Source: Peromyscus leucopus
Lineage: Eukaryota > Chordata > Mammalia > Rodentia > Cricetidae
Reading direction: 5' to 3'
DNA length: 64,000 nucleotides
Assembly: GCF_004664715.2 (NCBI RefSeq)
Contig: NC_051065.1
Coordinates: 150,370,826-150,434,825 of the forward strand
This document shows positions 51,303 to 62,574 of this stretch, in pieces. The position numbers and the translations under genes were made by a program. The notes beneath the pieces were generated by a model that saw only the letters and a program-made list of their open reading frames with translations, had not been told where the DNA came from and did not search any database. Position 1 is the first letter of the stretch. Each line of letters begins with the position of its first letter.

Positions 51303-52480
51303 ATTGTTATTGGAACCCAGACCTTATGTATACCAAGCACACATTTTACCGCTGAATGACACTGTCAGCTTGCCTAGTTATTATGAATGGTTCTATAAAA
51401 GATTTATGATGACATGAGTATTGTCCAAATAATTTCATTAAATTTCAAATATCATCCAAATAATTTCAAATTGTCCCCAAAGTGGGACTCTATAATGCAG
51501 TGTATGTGGAGCAAAGGCTAAATGTTTAAGCATTAGCTATTGTTATTTCTGAAGAATCAAATTATAGATTGTTTTGATTTTGTATTTCTTTCCTAGAATT
51601 ATCAAAGATTCTCTAATGAACATATAATATTTTGTTAATTATATCACATTGTAAGATAAATATTTTAGGACAAAAAAAATCCCTTACCAAGAGATACAAT
51701 AACAAAGCTAAGTAGATGTTTGTGGGGCATCCTGGTCCTAGAAACAGGGGCATCCTAACCACCAGGCTTTGGCCCTGCATCCTGCTCTGCTAGACTTTAC
51801 GTGACCTCTGAATCTCGCAGAGTCTGGCAGGTGGGACTGAGTAAATCCACTCAGACACGAATCCATGGTTCAGAGAGGAACTTCCAGCCTGGTTATGGCT
51901 TTGTTGAGATCTGAGCCCTGACCTCAGCAGAGTTAGAAGACTTAGGCCCCTTGAAGTCCACTGTGGTATGGAGTATGGGGCCCTTCACCAGCGTGCCAAA
52001 GGGGCCTCATTTCCCTGCATTACTAACATCAAGGCTGCATGGCTGCCTGGAGCATGCGCCAGTGCCAACACTTACATACCTCAGGCATCGTTCCCACCTT
52101 CTTGCCCACCTGGCAGGGGGCTAGTATGCAGCCTGTGCTGCTCGGTGTCTGAGTCTTGGGGAATGTGCCAGAAGCAAGTTGGCAATAAAGATTCGCATTG
52201 ATCTGTCCTCCAGCCTCCTGAACAGCTGGGGGGGGGGGGGGCGTGTCTTGGCTGCTGTCACTCAGATCTGAATTCCTCTACGCAAAACTTGGGAGGTCTC
52301 TAGAGATGGGACACTTGTAGTGAAGTGGCCAAGGCTGTATTCCGAGAGAAGGTGATCGGGCTTGTAAGAGAGGTGGGGATGGGGAGGCAGGACTTGAAAC
52401 TAGATTGATGGCGAGACAGATAAATAGACCTGTTATATTTCTTAGCCTTTTCTCCACTCATTAGGGGTGTCCTTATATTA
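51303..52480. other. Single-copy stretch, AT-rich then mixed
   Basis: No repeat or exon seen. A 12-G run lies near 52230-52241. Confidence 0.4.
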
Positions 52481-52489
52481 TGTAATTTT

Positions 52490-52615
52490 TTGTTGAGACA
52501 GGCTCTCCTAGCCCAGGTTGGACCTTGAGTTTGTCATGTAGCCCGGGCTGGCCTTCAGCTTTCCATTATCCTGCGTCCATCTCCCAAGTGCTAGGATTTG
52601 TAGGAATGCCCAGCC
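52490..52615 (-). mobile_element. B1-like SINE (-)
   Basis: ttgagacaggctctcctagc to taggaatgcccagcc. Confidence 0.6.
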
Positions 52616-52969
52616 CTAATATTTATGCCATTAAAAAAACCCTCGAGTTCTCAAGGGGTATATAAACAGGGTATCACACTTCCCTGAATCCTCCCTGAAA
52701 CATCCATCTAGCAGAGCTCTCTCTGTCTGTTGGGAGATGTGGTCACAGCAGCCCAAATGCTTGTCACTAACTCCTCTCTTTGCAGCTGGCTTGCCACCAC
52801 ATTATTGGAGGCTGGCAGAGGGACCAGCACACTGAAAACACTCAGTATCGTTGAATGAGTGAACTGGATTTGTACCCTCATTTTCACTTGCAAACAGATA
52901 TGTTTTTTGTATTATTTGCTACCAAGGAAAGGTGTTCTTTTTTTAAAAAAAAATAAATTGAAACTATTC

Positions 52970-53440
52970 CTTTTTAAAAGTTATTATCACTTTATTGGTT
53001 TTTCTGTGTGTGGGTGTTTTGCCTGCATGTATACCTGGTGACCATGAAGGTCAGAAAAAAGCGTTAAATCCTCTGGAGCTGGAGTTACACATGGTTCTGA
53101 GCTGCCATGTTGGTGCTGGGAATCAAACCCAGATCCTCTGGAAGAGCAGCTAGTGCTTTTAACCACTGAGTCATCTCTCCAGCTCTTTCCCCACCCCACC
53201 CCCGCAAATAATTTCTTTCTTAATGTTTTATTTTATTTAGTCTTCAGATTTGTGTGTATATGTATGCATGTGTGAGCACCCGAATGCATGCATCTCAGCA
53301 CCTTTGGAAGCCAGAGAGAGGGTTGGGTCCCCTGGAGCTTGAGTTCCAGCTGGTTGTGAGCAGTGTAACCTGGGTGCTGGGAACAGATCCTTGGCTCTCT
53401 GAAAGAGAGTGAGTGCTCATGACCTTTCCTCGAGAGCCAT
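52970..53440 (-). mobile_element. Two B3-type SINEs (-)
   Basis: 52970-53185 (ends cactgagtcatctctccagc) and 53220-53440 (tgttttattttatttagtct ... gagtgagtgctcatgacc). Confidence 0.75.
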
Positions 53441-53699
53441 GGGAAATAAATCAGTGCTATGGGAAGAAGAGTGCAAAGTCAAGGCCGGCTCTTTCATTGG
53501 TCTGACTGATAACCAGCAGTGAAGATACTGACGTCCCCTGACGAAGCCAGTGACAATTCCTTAAATGAACTACTTTCAGTTAAGAACACACGTGTCACTC
53601 AGATGCATTCTCCTAATGTGGTGACTGAGAAGTAGTGTCATAGAAATGCCAAAGGCTTCCAAAGATGGTGACACTGGGGACCTGCACTTTGGCACAGTG

Positions 53700-53990
53700 T
53701 ACCAGCTGCAGAAACTCCATTGTCACAGCTTTATTGAGGTACAACACGAGCCATGACTCATGCATTAAAGCATACAATTCAGCAACTTTTCCTGTGGTCA
53801 CAGAGTTGTGTAAACATTCCCACAATCAACTGTTCTGAATATCTCACATCCACAGCATACCGTATCAATGGTAGGATGACCTTTAACCTTGTAAGAATCT
53901 CATACAACGTTCTCACATTGTGTTGTCTTCTTGATTTATTTTCAAAGTTCAGCCATGCCGTGCTACATATGAGTATTTCATTTCTTCTGT
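53700..53990. mobile_element. Ancient L1 3'-region fragment
   Basis: ctttattgaggtacaacacg, catacaattcagcaactttt and cacagagttgtgtaaacatt match the end region of old mammalian L1M elements. Confidence 0.6.
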
Positions 53991-54002
53991 ATATATTTGT
54001 GG

Positions 54003-54310
54003 TAGACTAGGCTGGTCTTGATCTGGTTATGTAGCCAGGACTGTTCTTGAACCCATCTTCCTGCCTATGCCACCAAGTGCTGGGATTATAGGCTCTGGCC
54101 ATCACACCAGCCATGTTTGGCTTTCTTTTTATCTCCAAACAAAAATATTCCATTGTAGCGGGTTGGTGGTGGCGCACACCTTTAATCCCAGTAGTTGGGA
54201 GGCAGAGGCAGTTCGAACTCTGAGTTTGAGGTCAACCTGGTCTACAGAGCAAGTTCCAGGACAGCCAGGGAAACCCAGAGGAACCCTGTCTTAAAAAACA
54301 AAACAAAACA
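54003..54310. mobile_element. B1-like (-) then B1 (+)
   Basis: 54003-54115 (aggctggtcttgatctggtt ... catcacaccagcc) and 54157-54310 (gcgggttggtggtggcgcac ... accctgtcttaaaaaac). Confidence 0.8.
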
Positions 54311-54509
54311 AATTCCATTGTATAAGTCAAGGAAGAACTTCATCCCAGGAAAAGCCCACAGTAAGGCCCAGAATCTATACTCAAACATCAGACTGTCAAT
54401 CAGAACAGAATCACAGTCTCCTCATAGTCAACATCTGTTGGTGTTACTGAGGAAACCCATAAGTAATCCCTCTGATAGCTTTTGTAGATGTCAGTTGACT
54501 AAAAAATCC

Positions 54510-54540
54510 ACTCATTCATTCATTCATTCATTTATATTCT
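54510..54540 (+). repeat. (CATT)n short tandem repeat
   Basis: Six to seven CATT units; a short CA run follows at 54560-54574. Confidence 0.85.
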
Positions 54541-54584
54541 CTCTCTCTCACAGACATACAGACACACACACACATTCGGCTATT

Positions 54585-54710
54585 TTGAAACAGGATTTCA
54601 CTACGTAGACTAGGCTGGCTTTAAACTCACTATGCAGTCCCAGGCTAGCCTGCAAACTCAAAGCAATCCTCTTGCCTCTACCTCTCAACTGCTGGGATTA
54701 CAGACACATG
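54585..54710 (-). mobile_element. Old B1-like SINE (-)
   Basis: gaaacaggatttcactacgt to gggattacagacacatggc. Confidence 0.65.
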
Positions 54711-54784
54711 GCTGGATCTTAGCCTTGTCTGCTAGGACTCTATGTAAGTTCTTACAGACTGGAAAGGAAGAGCTGATCCTGGTC

Positions 54785-54925
54785 AGGTTTGATGATACAC
54801 ACTGGGAATCTCAGCATTTGGAAGACAGAGGGAAGAGGATTAGGAGTTCAAGATCACCTCTACCTATTGTGTTCAAACCAATCTGGGCTACATAATACCC
54901 TGGGCAACCAAGAAAAAAAATGCTG
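54785..54925 (+). mobile_element. Old B1-like SINE (+)
   Basis: gtttgatgatacacactggg, catttggaagacagaggg and atctgggctacataatacc. Confidence 0.5.
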
Positions 54926-55039
54926 GTCTTTCTTTTCTGATGGTTGAAGAAGGGATATAGGATGCGTGACAGGTGCAGTTGTATGGTGGTCGGGTTGGGG
55001 CACCTGGCTCAAAATTTGCATTCTGAGTAGTGCTCCACT

Positions 55040-55128
55040 CTCTTCCTCCAGTCTTTCAGCTTTCACCCCAATATCTGGCTCTGGGTTTTTTATGAACAAG
55101 ACCGTTTAGCAATTCGTGCTACAACTCC
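55040..55128 (+). mobile_element. 3' end of the composite LTR-like repeat
   Basis: cagctttcaccccaatatct then gggttttttatgaacaagac and attcgtgctacaactc, closely matching 18386-18455 in the same orientation. Confidence 0.7.
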
Positions 55129-55204
55129 CATTGTAGAAAACAGGTTGTTGGGTTCTCCCTTACTCCAGTATGGATCCAGACAGCTGTCTAGCCAGAAACA
55201 TTAG

Positions 55205-55345
55205 CTAGAACTGGGTCTGGTAGCACAGGGCTGTAATTCCAGTTACTGGGAGTGGAGGAGGGGGTGGGGCCCACGCTGGAGGATCTCAAGTTCAAGGCCA
55301 ACTTGAGCTGCACAGTGGCACCCTGTCTTAGAAGAAAACCAATTT
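55205..55345 (+). mobile_element. Old B1-like SINE (+)
   Basis: ctgggtctggtagcacaggg, tcaaggccaacttgagctgc, ccctgtcttagaag. Confidence 0.55.
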
Positions 55346-56030
55346 TTCACAAAAAGGAAAACAAATATGAAGACATGGGGAAATTGGATACAAAATATAA
55401 GAAAGTGAAACAATCCGTTCAGAAGGCTGAAAAGCCTGGTAACGGGAATCCACATAACTTGACCTGAGAAAGAAAGGGCAGGAAATTCTTACATAAGTTA
55501 GACTTTTTCCCCCCACTAGAACAGAGGTGACAAATTTTCAGGTGAAAAGTCCCCGCCAAGTATCCATTCCAGAGAATGAGAAAAGATGTGCCCACACCAA
55601 GGTGCATCGTGCTTGCCTCTCAGAACCAGATGGAGGAGTCCTAAAGCCTTCAGATGTGAGGTGCAAAGGACAGAAGTCAGGCATCGGTGTAACCGTGGCT
55701 GCACTAAGGCCGAGTTCCAGGCTCAGCCACACACGTGAGCCCCAGTGTAAGGGTGGTTTTATGTGCACTAGTGTGTAAACACTACACTGCCTTTGCTTGC
55801 TGTCAGAGGGAATTACTAATGTGCACCTCAGAATCAAGGTAAACCAAGGAAGGAGAAGACATGCAATCTGCAGGACTATGGGCAGACTTACCTTGGCACT
55901 GGGAGGTCAGAGGGAAGGGAGAAAAGAGAGGTGGGGAGGGGGTGGAGCATTGCAGGGGTGGGTGGGGACAACCAGGCATTGAGTTAAGTGCATGGGAACA
56001 CCGAGTCAGTTGACCAAGAGGGTCCTGTGG
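55345..56030. other. Single-copy stretch
   Basis: No exon or repeat seen. Purine-rich near 55905-55970. Confidence 0.4.
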
Positions 56031-56152
56031 GTTTGGTGAAATTGTTCAAGAGGAAAAGGTGCTTGCTCTTTCGTCTTATGACCTGAGTTCAATCCCTGGG
56101 GCCGACAGAGTGGAAGGCAAGAATCAACTCCCATAAGTTGTCCTCTGAGACA

Positions 56153-56153
<1 letters not shown>

Positions 56154-56199
<46 letters not shown>

Positions 56200-56240
56200 C
56201 ACACGCACACACACGCAGGCACGCACGCACGCACGCACAC
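56154..56240 (+). repeat. (CA)n with (GCAC)n extension
   Basis: About 21 CA units, then interrupted CA and (gcac)n to 56240. It sits at the 3' end of a SINE-like sequence (56030-56150). Confidence 0.95.
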
Positions 56241-56609
56241 AGTTTTATTAAAAGACAGTTCTGTGGCCATCAGAACTCCTGTTTCCAATCCTTCATGAAG
56301 CCCAGCTGCACCCTTGCCTCTCTGGCTTTATGACACCCCGTCTCCCTGCGGTCAGTTCTTCCAGCTTCCCGGTGGATTTTAACCACTGGCAACCAAGACT
56401 CCTCCAGAAAACTCTGCCACTCCAGCAACTTGAACCACCGACCTCAACATTACCTGCTTGTTAAAAATGCTGCCTCTGGCCTCCCCCAGACCCACCCAAC
56501 CAGAATCTCTTTTTCCTTTTTCTTTCAGTGCTTGGAATAACTCTGAGCCTCGTCCAAGCTGGGCAAGCACGCTACCACTGAGCCACATCCCTGACCCCCA
56601 GAACCTGAA

Positions 56610-56835
56610 CTTGTTTTTAGATTTATTTTTTTATCTATTTTATGTGTATGGATGTTTTGCCATACGTGTCTGTGCACCACATGAGTGCCTAGTGTTCATG
56701 GAGGTCAAAAGAGGGCATCAGATCCCCTGGACCTGGAGTTATTGAGTCACCTATGTGGGTTCTGGGAACTAAACCTGAGTCCTCTGAAAGAGAGATAAGT
56801 GCTCTTAACCATGGAGTCAGCCTCCAGAGTCAGCC
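56610..56835 (-). mobile_element. B3 SINE (-)
   Basis: ttagatttatttttttatct to accatggagtcagcctccag; the end word cagcctccagagt is repeated twice. Confidence 0.8.
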
Positions 56836-56964
56836 TCCAGGACCTGCATTTTAATAGGAACCAGGGTCTCAGGACATTTACATATCTGTCAAAGTCTAAG
56901 AAGCGTTGCCCTCCTGCATCTACTTGGATGTAGCATGCTGAGCATAGTAGAGATAGCATTTAAG

Positions 56965-57050
56965 ACCTGACCCTGCCGGGCATGGTGGTGCATGCCCGTA
57001 ATCCCAGCTTTTGGGAGGTAGAAGCAGAGGGTTCTGAAGTTCAAGGTTAC
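56965..57050 (+). mobile_element. B1 fragment (+)
   Basis: gccgggcatggtggtgcatg to ctgaagttcaaggttac, then a short C/A-rich run. Confidence 0.7.
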
Positions 57051-57064
57051 GCCCCCATCCCACC

Positions 57065-57770
57065 TCCCCACCCCCACCCCACCCCTACATAGCAAGCTTG
57101 ATGCCACCCTGCAGCTACAGGAGACCCTGGACTGCAGGGGTCCAATGACAGCCCTGTGCCAAGTCGCTAAAGCCAGCACACAACCGAAAGAGCAGAAAGC
57201 ACATTCTGTTGGCACAGGCTTCGGCTCTGTGCCAGGAACCCGTCAGGTGAGTCGGGCCGGGTGTCACTGGGAACCATTAAGTAAAATCACCTCTCAGGTG
57301 TGGCAATTGGCTACGAGTGAATGACCACCCGACTGTCAACATCGCGGCTGACCCAGGCTGGGGGTGCCGGGCCAGCGCGCTGGGCTTGGCGGATCTCCTC
57401 TTCTGCCCCTGTGTTCAGGAAGTTGGCAGGAGGAGACGGCCTGCGTTAGCCACTGCTAATTGCTTTTTCAGGCAGAAACCTGTGGCCTACAGGCCTAGGG
57501 GAAAGAAAGGGGACAGAGAGGGGCCTGGGGGCCCCTGCGGGGGTGGATAGGAAATCCCATCCCCATTCTTGCCAGGAGCTGGTTGCCTCCCACCACTTTT
57601 CCTGATTGAGGTCCTTTGGCAGCCAGCCACGGTCTCTGTGCTCTCTTCCAACCTCCTCTCCAGCATGAGCACATTTGATTGGGGCTTAGAGACAGACGGC
57701 AAAGGCAGGAGGAAATGGACTTGTGGACAGCTGAGGTCCCAGCTCAGCCCTCCGTGTGCTGTGACCACAA
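57065..57770. other. Single-copy stretch with a CpG-enriched core
   Basis: 57230-57480 is non-repetitive and CpG-enriched for the area (catcgcgg, gccagcgcgctgg). It holds the homeobox-like word ctaattgc (57455-57465). No exon was recognised; a regulatory element is possible. Confidence 0.4.
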
Positions 57771-57935
57771 GATGAGAGAAAAGAGGAGGATGAGGAGGAG
57801 AAGGAGGAAGAGGAGGAGGAGGAGAAGGAAGAAGAGGAGGAGGAGGTAGAGGAGAAGGAGGAGGAAGAGGAGGAGAAAAGAAGAAGGTGAAGGAGGAGGA
57901 GGAGGAGGAGGAGGAGGAGGAGGAGGAGGAGAAGA
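57771..57935 (+). repeat. Purine tract (GGA/GAG)n
   Basis: About 165 bases of nearly pure purine on the + strand, most regular (GGA) at 57895-57930. Confidence 0.95.
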
Positions 57936-58124
57936 TCACCCTTAGCCCTCCAAAATTATACACGTGAGAGTCCTTGAAGGTGTCTTTAGAATCTTACATT
58001 ATTCAGCAGTAACAAACCCCTCCACTGAACGTCTGTTTTCACCAGGGCTTGTTGTCGGCTCTGGAGCCACCAATGCAAGCAGCAGCCAACCACAAACCTC
58101 CAAAAGTAGCCAACACTTACAACT

Positions 58125-58335
58125 GTGCTAGGTGGGGCGGTTAATCCCAGCCATTAATGAGGCTGAAGCAAGGGGATTAAAGGTTCAAGGCCAGCCTGGG
58201 CTACTGAATCCAAAGCCAGTAAACAAAGGATGTGACCTCATCTCAAAAGGAAATGCATAAAGAAGGCCAGGGGTACAGTGCAGTGCCAGCCTAGCATACG
58301 TGAGGTCCTCAATTCAGTCCCCAGCAACACACACA
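58125..58335 (+). mobile_element. B1-like SINE (+) followed by an ID element (+)
   Basis: gctaggtggggcggttaatc ... gacctcatctcaaaagg (58125-58252) and ggggtacagtgcagtgccag ... cagtccccagcaacac (58268-58330). Confidence 0.65.
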
Positions 58336-58337
58336 TG

Positions 58338-58437
58338 CAGAGAGAGAGAGACAGAGACAGAGACACAGAGACAGAGCTAGCAAGATAGCTAGATAGCTAG
58401 CTAGCTAGCTAGCTAGATATAGATAGATAGACAGAGC
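58338..58437 (+). repeat. Compound (GA)/(ACAGAG)/(TAGC)/(GATA) repeat
   Basis: A chain of short tandem motifs in the tail of the ID element, including about eight TAGC-type units. Confidence 0.92.
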
Positions 58438-58479
58438 AATTACAACCTGCCAGGCACTTTTTTAGTATATATTCTAATT

Positions 58480-58560
58480 CATTTAATTCTCAGAACAGCT
58501 TTTTGGGGGTGACTGCCATTAGTCCCCACTTTACAGGGAAAGCTGAAGTGTAATGAGAGG
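58480..58560 (-). mobile_element. MIR fragment (-)
   Basis: taattctcagaacagctttt and ccccactttacagggaaagc. Confidence 0.55.
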
Positions 58561-58812
58561 CGATGAGGTCATGAGGTAGTATCAGTTAGCTTTTCAACGC
58601 TATGACAAAATCCTCGAGATGACTGACTGAAAGGAAGACAGATTAAGTGGAGCTCATGGTTTCTGAAGCTTCAACCACCATGGCTTGGTCTTGTCACATT
58701 GGACACATCACTGTGAGGTGCAGATGTTGCAAGGTTGCTCACTTTATGGAGGCCTGGAGGCAAAATGAGGGAGCAAGGGTCCCGGGTCCCACTGTCCCCT
58801 TCAATGACCATA

Positions 58813-58818
<6 letters not shown>

Positions 58819-58858
<40 letters not shown>

Positions 58859-59007
58859 GTTTTTTCGAGACAGGGTTTCTCTGTGTAGCTTTGCACCTTT
58901 CCTGGAACTCACTTGGTAGCCCAGGCTGGCCTCGAACTCACAGAGATCCGCCTGCCTCTGCTTCCCGAGTGCTGGGATTAAAGGCGTGCGCCACCACTGC
59001 CCGGCTT
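58819..59007 (-). mobile_element. Young B1 SINE (-) with ~40-base poly-T
   Basis: Long poly-T then the young B1 body to accactgcccggctt. Flanks gaccatacctctt (58806-58818) and gaccaaacctctt (59008-59020). Confidence 0.93.
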
Positions 59008-59319
59008 GACCAAACCTCTTGTCACAAGGTTCTACCTCCTCAGTGTTCTGCTGTGATTGAGTGAGGACTATGCCTTCCACATACAGCCTTTGGGGGACTG
59101 TTATAATGCGAAGCACAACCCCAGAAGAACTGGGGTTCAAATCCAGGTAGGACAGCCCCAGAGTGCCTGCATTTTAACCAAGGTGCCTAATCCGTGACAC
59201 AGGAGCCACATGGTGGGCAAGATGCTTATAGCAGCCTTTGCCAGTGAAGCCCACCCCAGTCTTAGTCAGCGGCTGCTTCAGCTAAGTAGAGGCAATGTGG
59301 AATGGGGGCAAGAAGTGTC

Positions 59320-59510
59320 ACAGAGACCTGGTAGCATGGGCCTGTAATACCAGCTCCTTGGGAAGCTGAGGCAGGAGAGTGGTCTATCCAAGGCCTGCCT
59401 GGGCAGTTGAGACAAGAGTCTAAAATAAAAAGTGAAAATGGGGCTGGGTATATCCTGCAGCAGTACAGCACCTACCTGGGTTTGGTCCCCAATATCTTGA
59501 AAACAAAACA
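59320..59510 (+). mobile_element. B1-like SINE (+) followed by an ID-like element (+)
   Basis: acctggtagcatgggcctgt ... gcctgcctgggcagttgag, then gcagtacagcacctacctgg and an (aaaac)n tail. Confidence 0.6.
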
Positions 59511-59928
59511 AAACAAAAAGCAAAGGGGCTGGGGGCGTGTGACTCATGGTGCTGTCACTTAGAAAGGAAGGGCATCAGCGTCGAGTGAGCACTGAGCGCC
59601 TGTCACATCCTGGGCACTTTCTGGGCTGTCTTCCTGGCTGTCTGCAATGTTATGCAAGGTCCTGCTCCTCACTGGGTCTCTGTGTCCTCAGAAGCAAAGA
59701 AGCCCAGAAGATGCAGGGACTCATTGTCATTGCCATTGTTCTGCAGCCGAGGATGGAACCCAGGGCCTTGCCCAGGCAGGGCAAGTGTTCTGCCACCGAG
59801 TCACACCCAGCCCCCATCCTTCCCTTCTCTTCCTTTTCTATTTTGTTTTGTTTTCCCTGCAGTAATGGGAACTGACCCCAGGATCTTGCTGGGAAGGCTT
59901 TCTACCACTGAGCTACACCCCAGCCTTT

Positions 59929-60078
59929 TTGTTTGTTTGTTTTCCAGATGGGGTTTCTCTGTAGCTTTGGCCATCCTGGAACTCACCCTGTAGACCAGGC
60001 TGGCCTCGAACTCAGAGAGCCGCCTGCCTCTGCCTCCCGAGTGCTGGGATTAAAGGGGTGTGCCACTACGGCCCTGCT
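59929..60078 (-). mobile_element. B1 SINE (-)
   Basis: (tttg)n leader, gatggggtttctctgtagc to gtgtgccactacggccc. Confidence 0.9.
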
Positions 60079-60319
60079 CTTACTTTGTTTTAAATAATTG
60101 ATCTGAACAACACTCACCAAAGACATACCGTGTGTGCACACAAGATCCTCTACCACGTACCGGAGGCCACAGAGATGTCTGGGAGCTGCTTTTGCCTTTG
60201 TAAGACTCGCTGGCAAAACTTCTTTTCCGCTTTGTAAGTCCTTTTTAGTTGACTAGGGCATGAGCCCTCCCCTTTCTTTCCCTCCCCTCCCTTCCTCCTT
60301 GCCTTTCCTTCTTTTATTT

Positions 60320-60432
60320 TCTTTATAAATTCTCCCTACTGAGCCCAGGCTGACCTCAAACTCACAACAATCCTCCTGCCTCAGCCTCCCAGGTCCTGAA
60401 ATTTCCAAGCATGTGCCATCACACTCTGCTTA
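60320..60432 (-). mobile_element. B1-like SINE (-)
   Basis: gagcccaggctgacctcaaa to catgtgccatcacactctgc. Confidence 0.65.
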
Positions 60433-60954
60433 AATAAGGGAAATGGTGGGAGAACGTGAAGGTTTTACCATTCAGTTACAGCCAGAGCATGACCCCAAGT
60501 TGACTCCTAGTGCGGGACGCCTGTCCCCATCTCTCTCCCTTCATCTCGACATTACTGTGACTACAGGCTACAGTCCACTTTGACTTCTTCTCCCCAGCCA
60601 CTGGTACCCCGCCCCCCAACCTGTGTGTCCATCTTCCTTGTCTGACAAGTACAGACATTCATTCAGAGACGAACCCCCAAAGACAGAGGGTCAACACCAC
60701 CCGGTGAGTGCAAGCTGGTCCTTTGGAAGCTCTGCTCTTTGCCCTAAAGCCCCACCTGGTACATAAGCGAAGACGACAGCTACACCATAGGCATCGTGAC
60801 TCATTCCCCCATCTGCTGACTCGGGAACTGAAGCCTTTGCCCCACCGTGTAATTACTGGAGAAGAGGAAGTGCTTGAAGATAAAGTGACTCTTGTTGCTC
60901 ATAGGAAGGGGTCAGAGCACACAGCATTCTATTTCTATTGTTGCTGGTTTATTA

Positions 60955-61065
60955 TTTATTTTAGCCAGGGTCTTACTATATAATCCAGGCTGGCTGGAAC
61001 CTTGCAATCCTCCTGTCTCAACCTCCTGGATGCCGAGACTGCAAGCCTGGACTACCATGTCCTTG
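60955..61065 (-). mobile_element. B1-like SINE (-)
   Basis: agccagggtcttactatata to ggactaccatgtcc. Confidence 0.6.
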
Positions 61066-61408
61066 CAGTACAGCCTTCTTTTTGGTGCTCTTTTGACCTC
61101 TGGGGGCTCCACCGGTGCATCCAGCAGGCACTGTGCCGGGAACGGAGCTCAGTGGGAGAGCACTCGTCCAGCAGGTACTCACCAGCTTTGCCGGTGCCTC
61201 AGCTGCCTGAACATCTGTGCTCAGCACAGCTGCAGGCAGGGTTGCTAGGCAAGGATCCACATGTGAGTGTGGAGGAAATGACACAAGAACTTCTTATTTA
61301 GCAGAACTGGGCCACAACAAGAAGAACCACAGCACAGACAATCTGTTCTTTAAAGAACTCTGTGCTATCCAATTCACTTCTGTAGTCTTAGTCTGGCCCA
61401 AGAACTTC

Positions 61409-61436
61409 CTTTTTTTTTTTTTTTTTTTTTTTTTTT
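61409..61436 (+). repeat. Poly-T tract without a SINE body
   Basis: About 27 T; the sequence after it is not B1-like. Confidence 0.9.
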
Positions 61437-61517
61437 GTACTCTAAGTTAGATAGAGGAAGAGGCACTTATCCCTTGTTCTCCCACCTCCTTCCTTGCCTC
61501 TGTTTCCTCTTCTCACT

Positions 61518-61665
61518 GTTTTGTTTTTTGAGACAGGGTCTTATTGTGTAGCCTTGACTGATCTAAACTCACTCTGTAGACCAGGCTGGCCTCAAACTCA
61601 TGGAGATTCACTTGCCTGTGTCTCCCAACTGCTGGAATCTTGGGTGTATGCCACCACATCTGAAG
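61518..61665 (-). mobile_element. B1 SINE (-)
   Basis: ttgttttttgagacagggtc to gtatgccaccacatctg. Confidence 0.8.
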
Positions 61666-62026
61666 CCTTTCTTAAAATACTACAAAAGTGCAAAAGGATT
61701 TTTGAAATAATTTTAGCCTAAGTAACTCTGACCACACTATCTGAAGTATTTCCCTGTCCATATTCTTCCTGTGCCCAAAATATCTCCTCCCAATTAACTA
61801 ACAATAGTCTGCTTTTGAGGCTACGGCCAGAAGATACAAAGGCTCCTGGGACCCGGACACTAGGGATCCCTGCGGAAAGTTGTTCCTCAAAATCTGCTCG
61901 ACTTTATTGCAGATAACAGAATTCTTGGCTGGACACAGACCACCCAGCTGATATCAATGTTTTCCATTCTTACTTGCTTGTACAAGTAAGGCCTAGTAGT
62001 ATGTAAGAACTCAAAAGGGACAATTG

Positions 62027-62193
62027 TGGGGGCTAGAGAGATGGCTCAGAGGCTAAGGGCACTGAATGCTCTTCCAGAGGTTCCAAGTTCAATTCCCAGC
62101 AACCACGTGGTGGCTCACAACCATCTGCAATGAGATCTGGCACCCTCTTCTGTATACATAATAAATAAATAAATCTTAAAAAAAAAAAAAAAA
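62027..62193 (+). mobile_element. B2 SINE (+), internally shortened
   Basis: gctagagagatggctcagag to aaataaataaatctt and poly-A. Lacks the usual segment between ccctcttctg and tatacataataaat. Flanks aaaagggacaattgtg and aaaaggaacaactgtg mark the insertion. Confidence 0.88.
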
Positions 62194-62284
62194 AGGAACA
62201 ACTGTGTCCCTACAGAGTGTTCTGGGGCCGCGGAGATAGATCAGTCAGTAAAGTGCACAAGGAAAAACAAAGCACGGGAGGTCG

Positions 62285-62570
62285 GGCCTAGAGCGACAGC
62301 TCGGTGGCCAAGAGCACTGACTGCTCTTGCATAAGACGCAGAGGACCCGGTTCAGTTCACAGAAGCTACAGGGTGGCTCACAACCACCCCTAACTCCAAT
62401 TCCAGGGGATCTGATGCTCCCTGCTTACCTCTGCAGGCACCAGGAATACACATGCATACGCATACAGGCACATATACATACCACGTGGGCACCAGGAACA
62501 CACAAGGCACACACACACATACATATGGGCAAAACCTTCATAAACACAAAATAAAATAGATAAACCAAAA
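62285..62570 (+). mobile_element. B2/B3-type SINE (+) with CA-rich end
   Basis: gagcgacagctcggtggcca, ggtggctcacaaccacccct and a degenerate (ACACAT)n tail. Confidence 0.75.
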
Positions 62571-62574
62571 AAAA

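Noticed and set aside
57245..57253. Strong donor-like caggtgagt on the + strand
   Set aside because: No matching coding frame or upstream acceptor was found, and no + strand gene is known here.
57487..57963. Ser/Pro-rich 158-residue frame on the - strand
   Set aside because: It is the translation of the GGA/TCC simple repeat.
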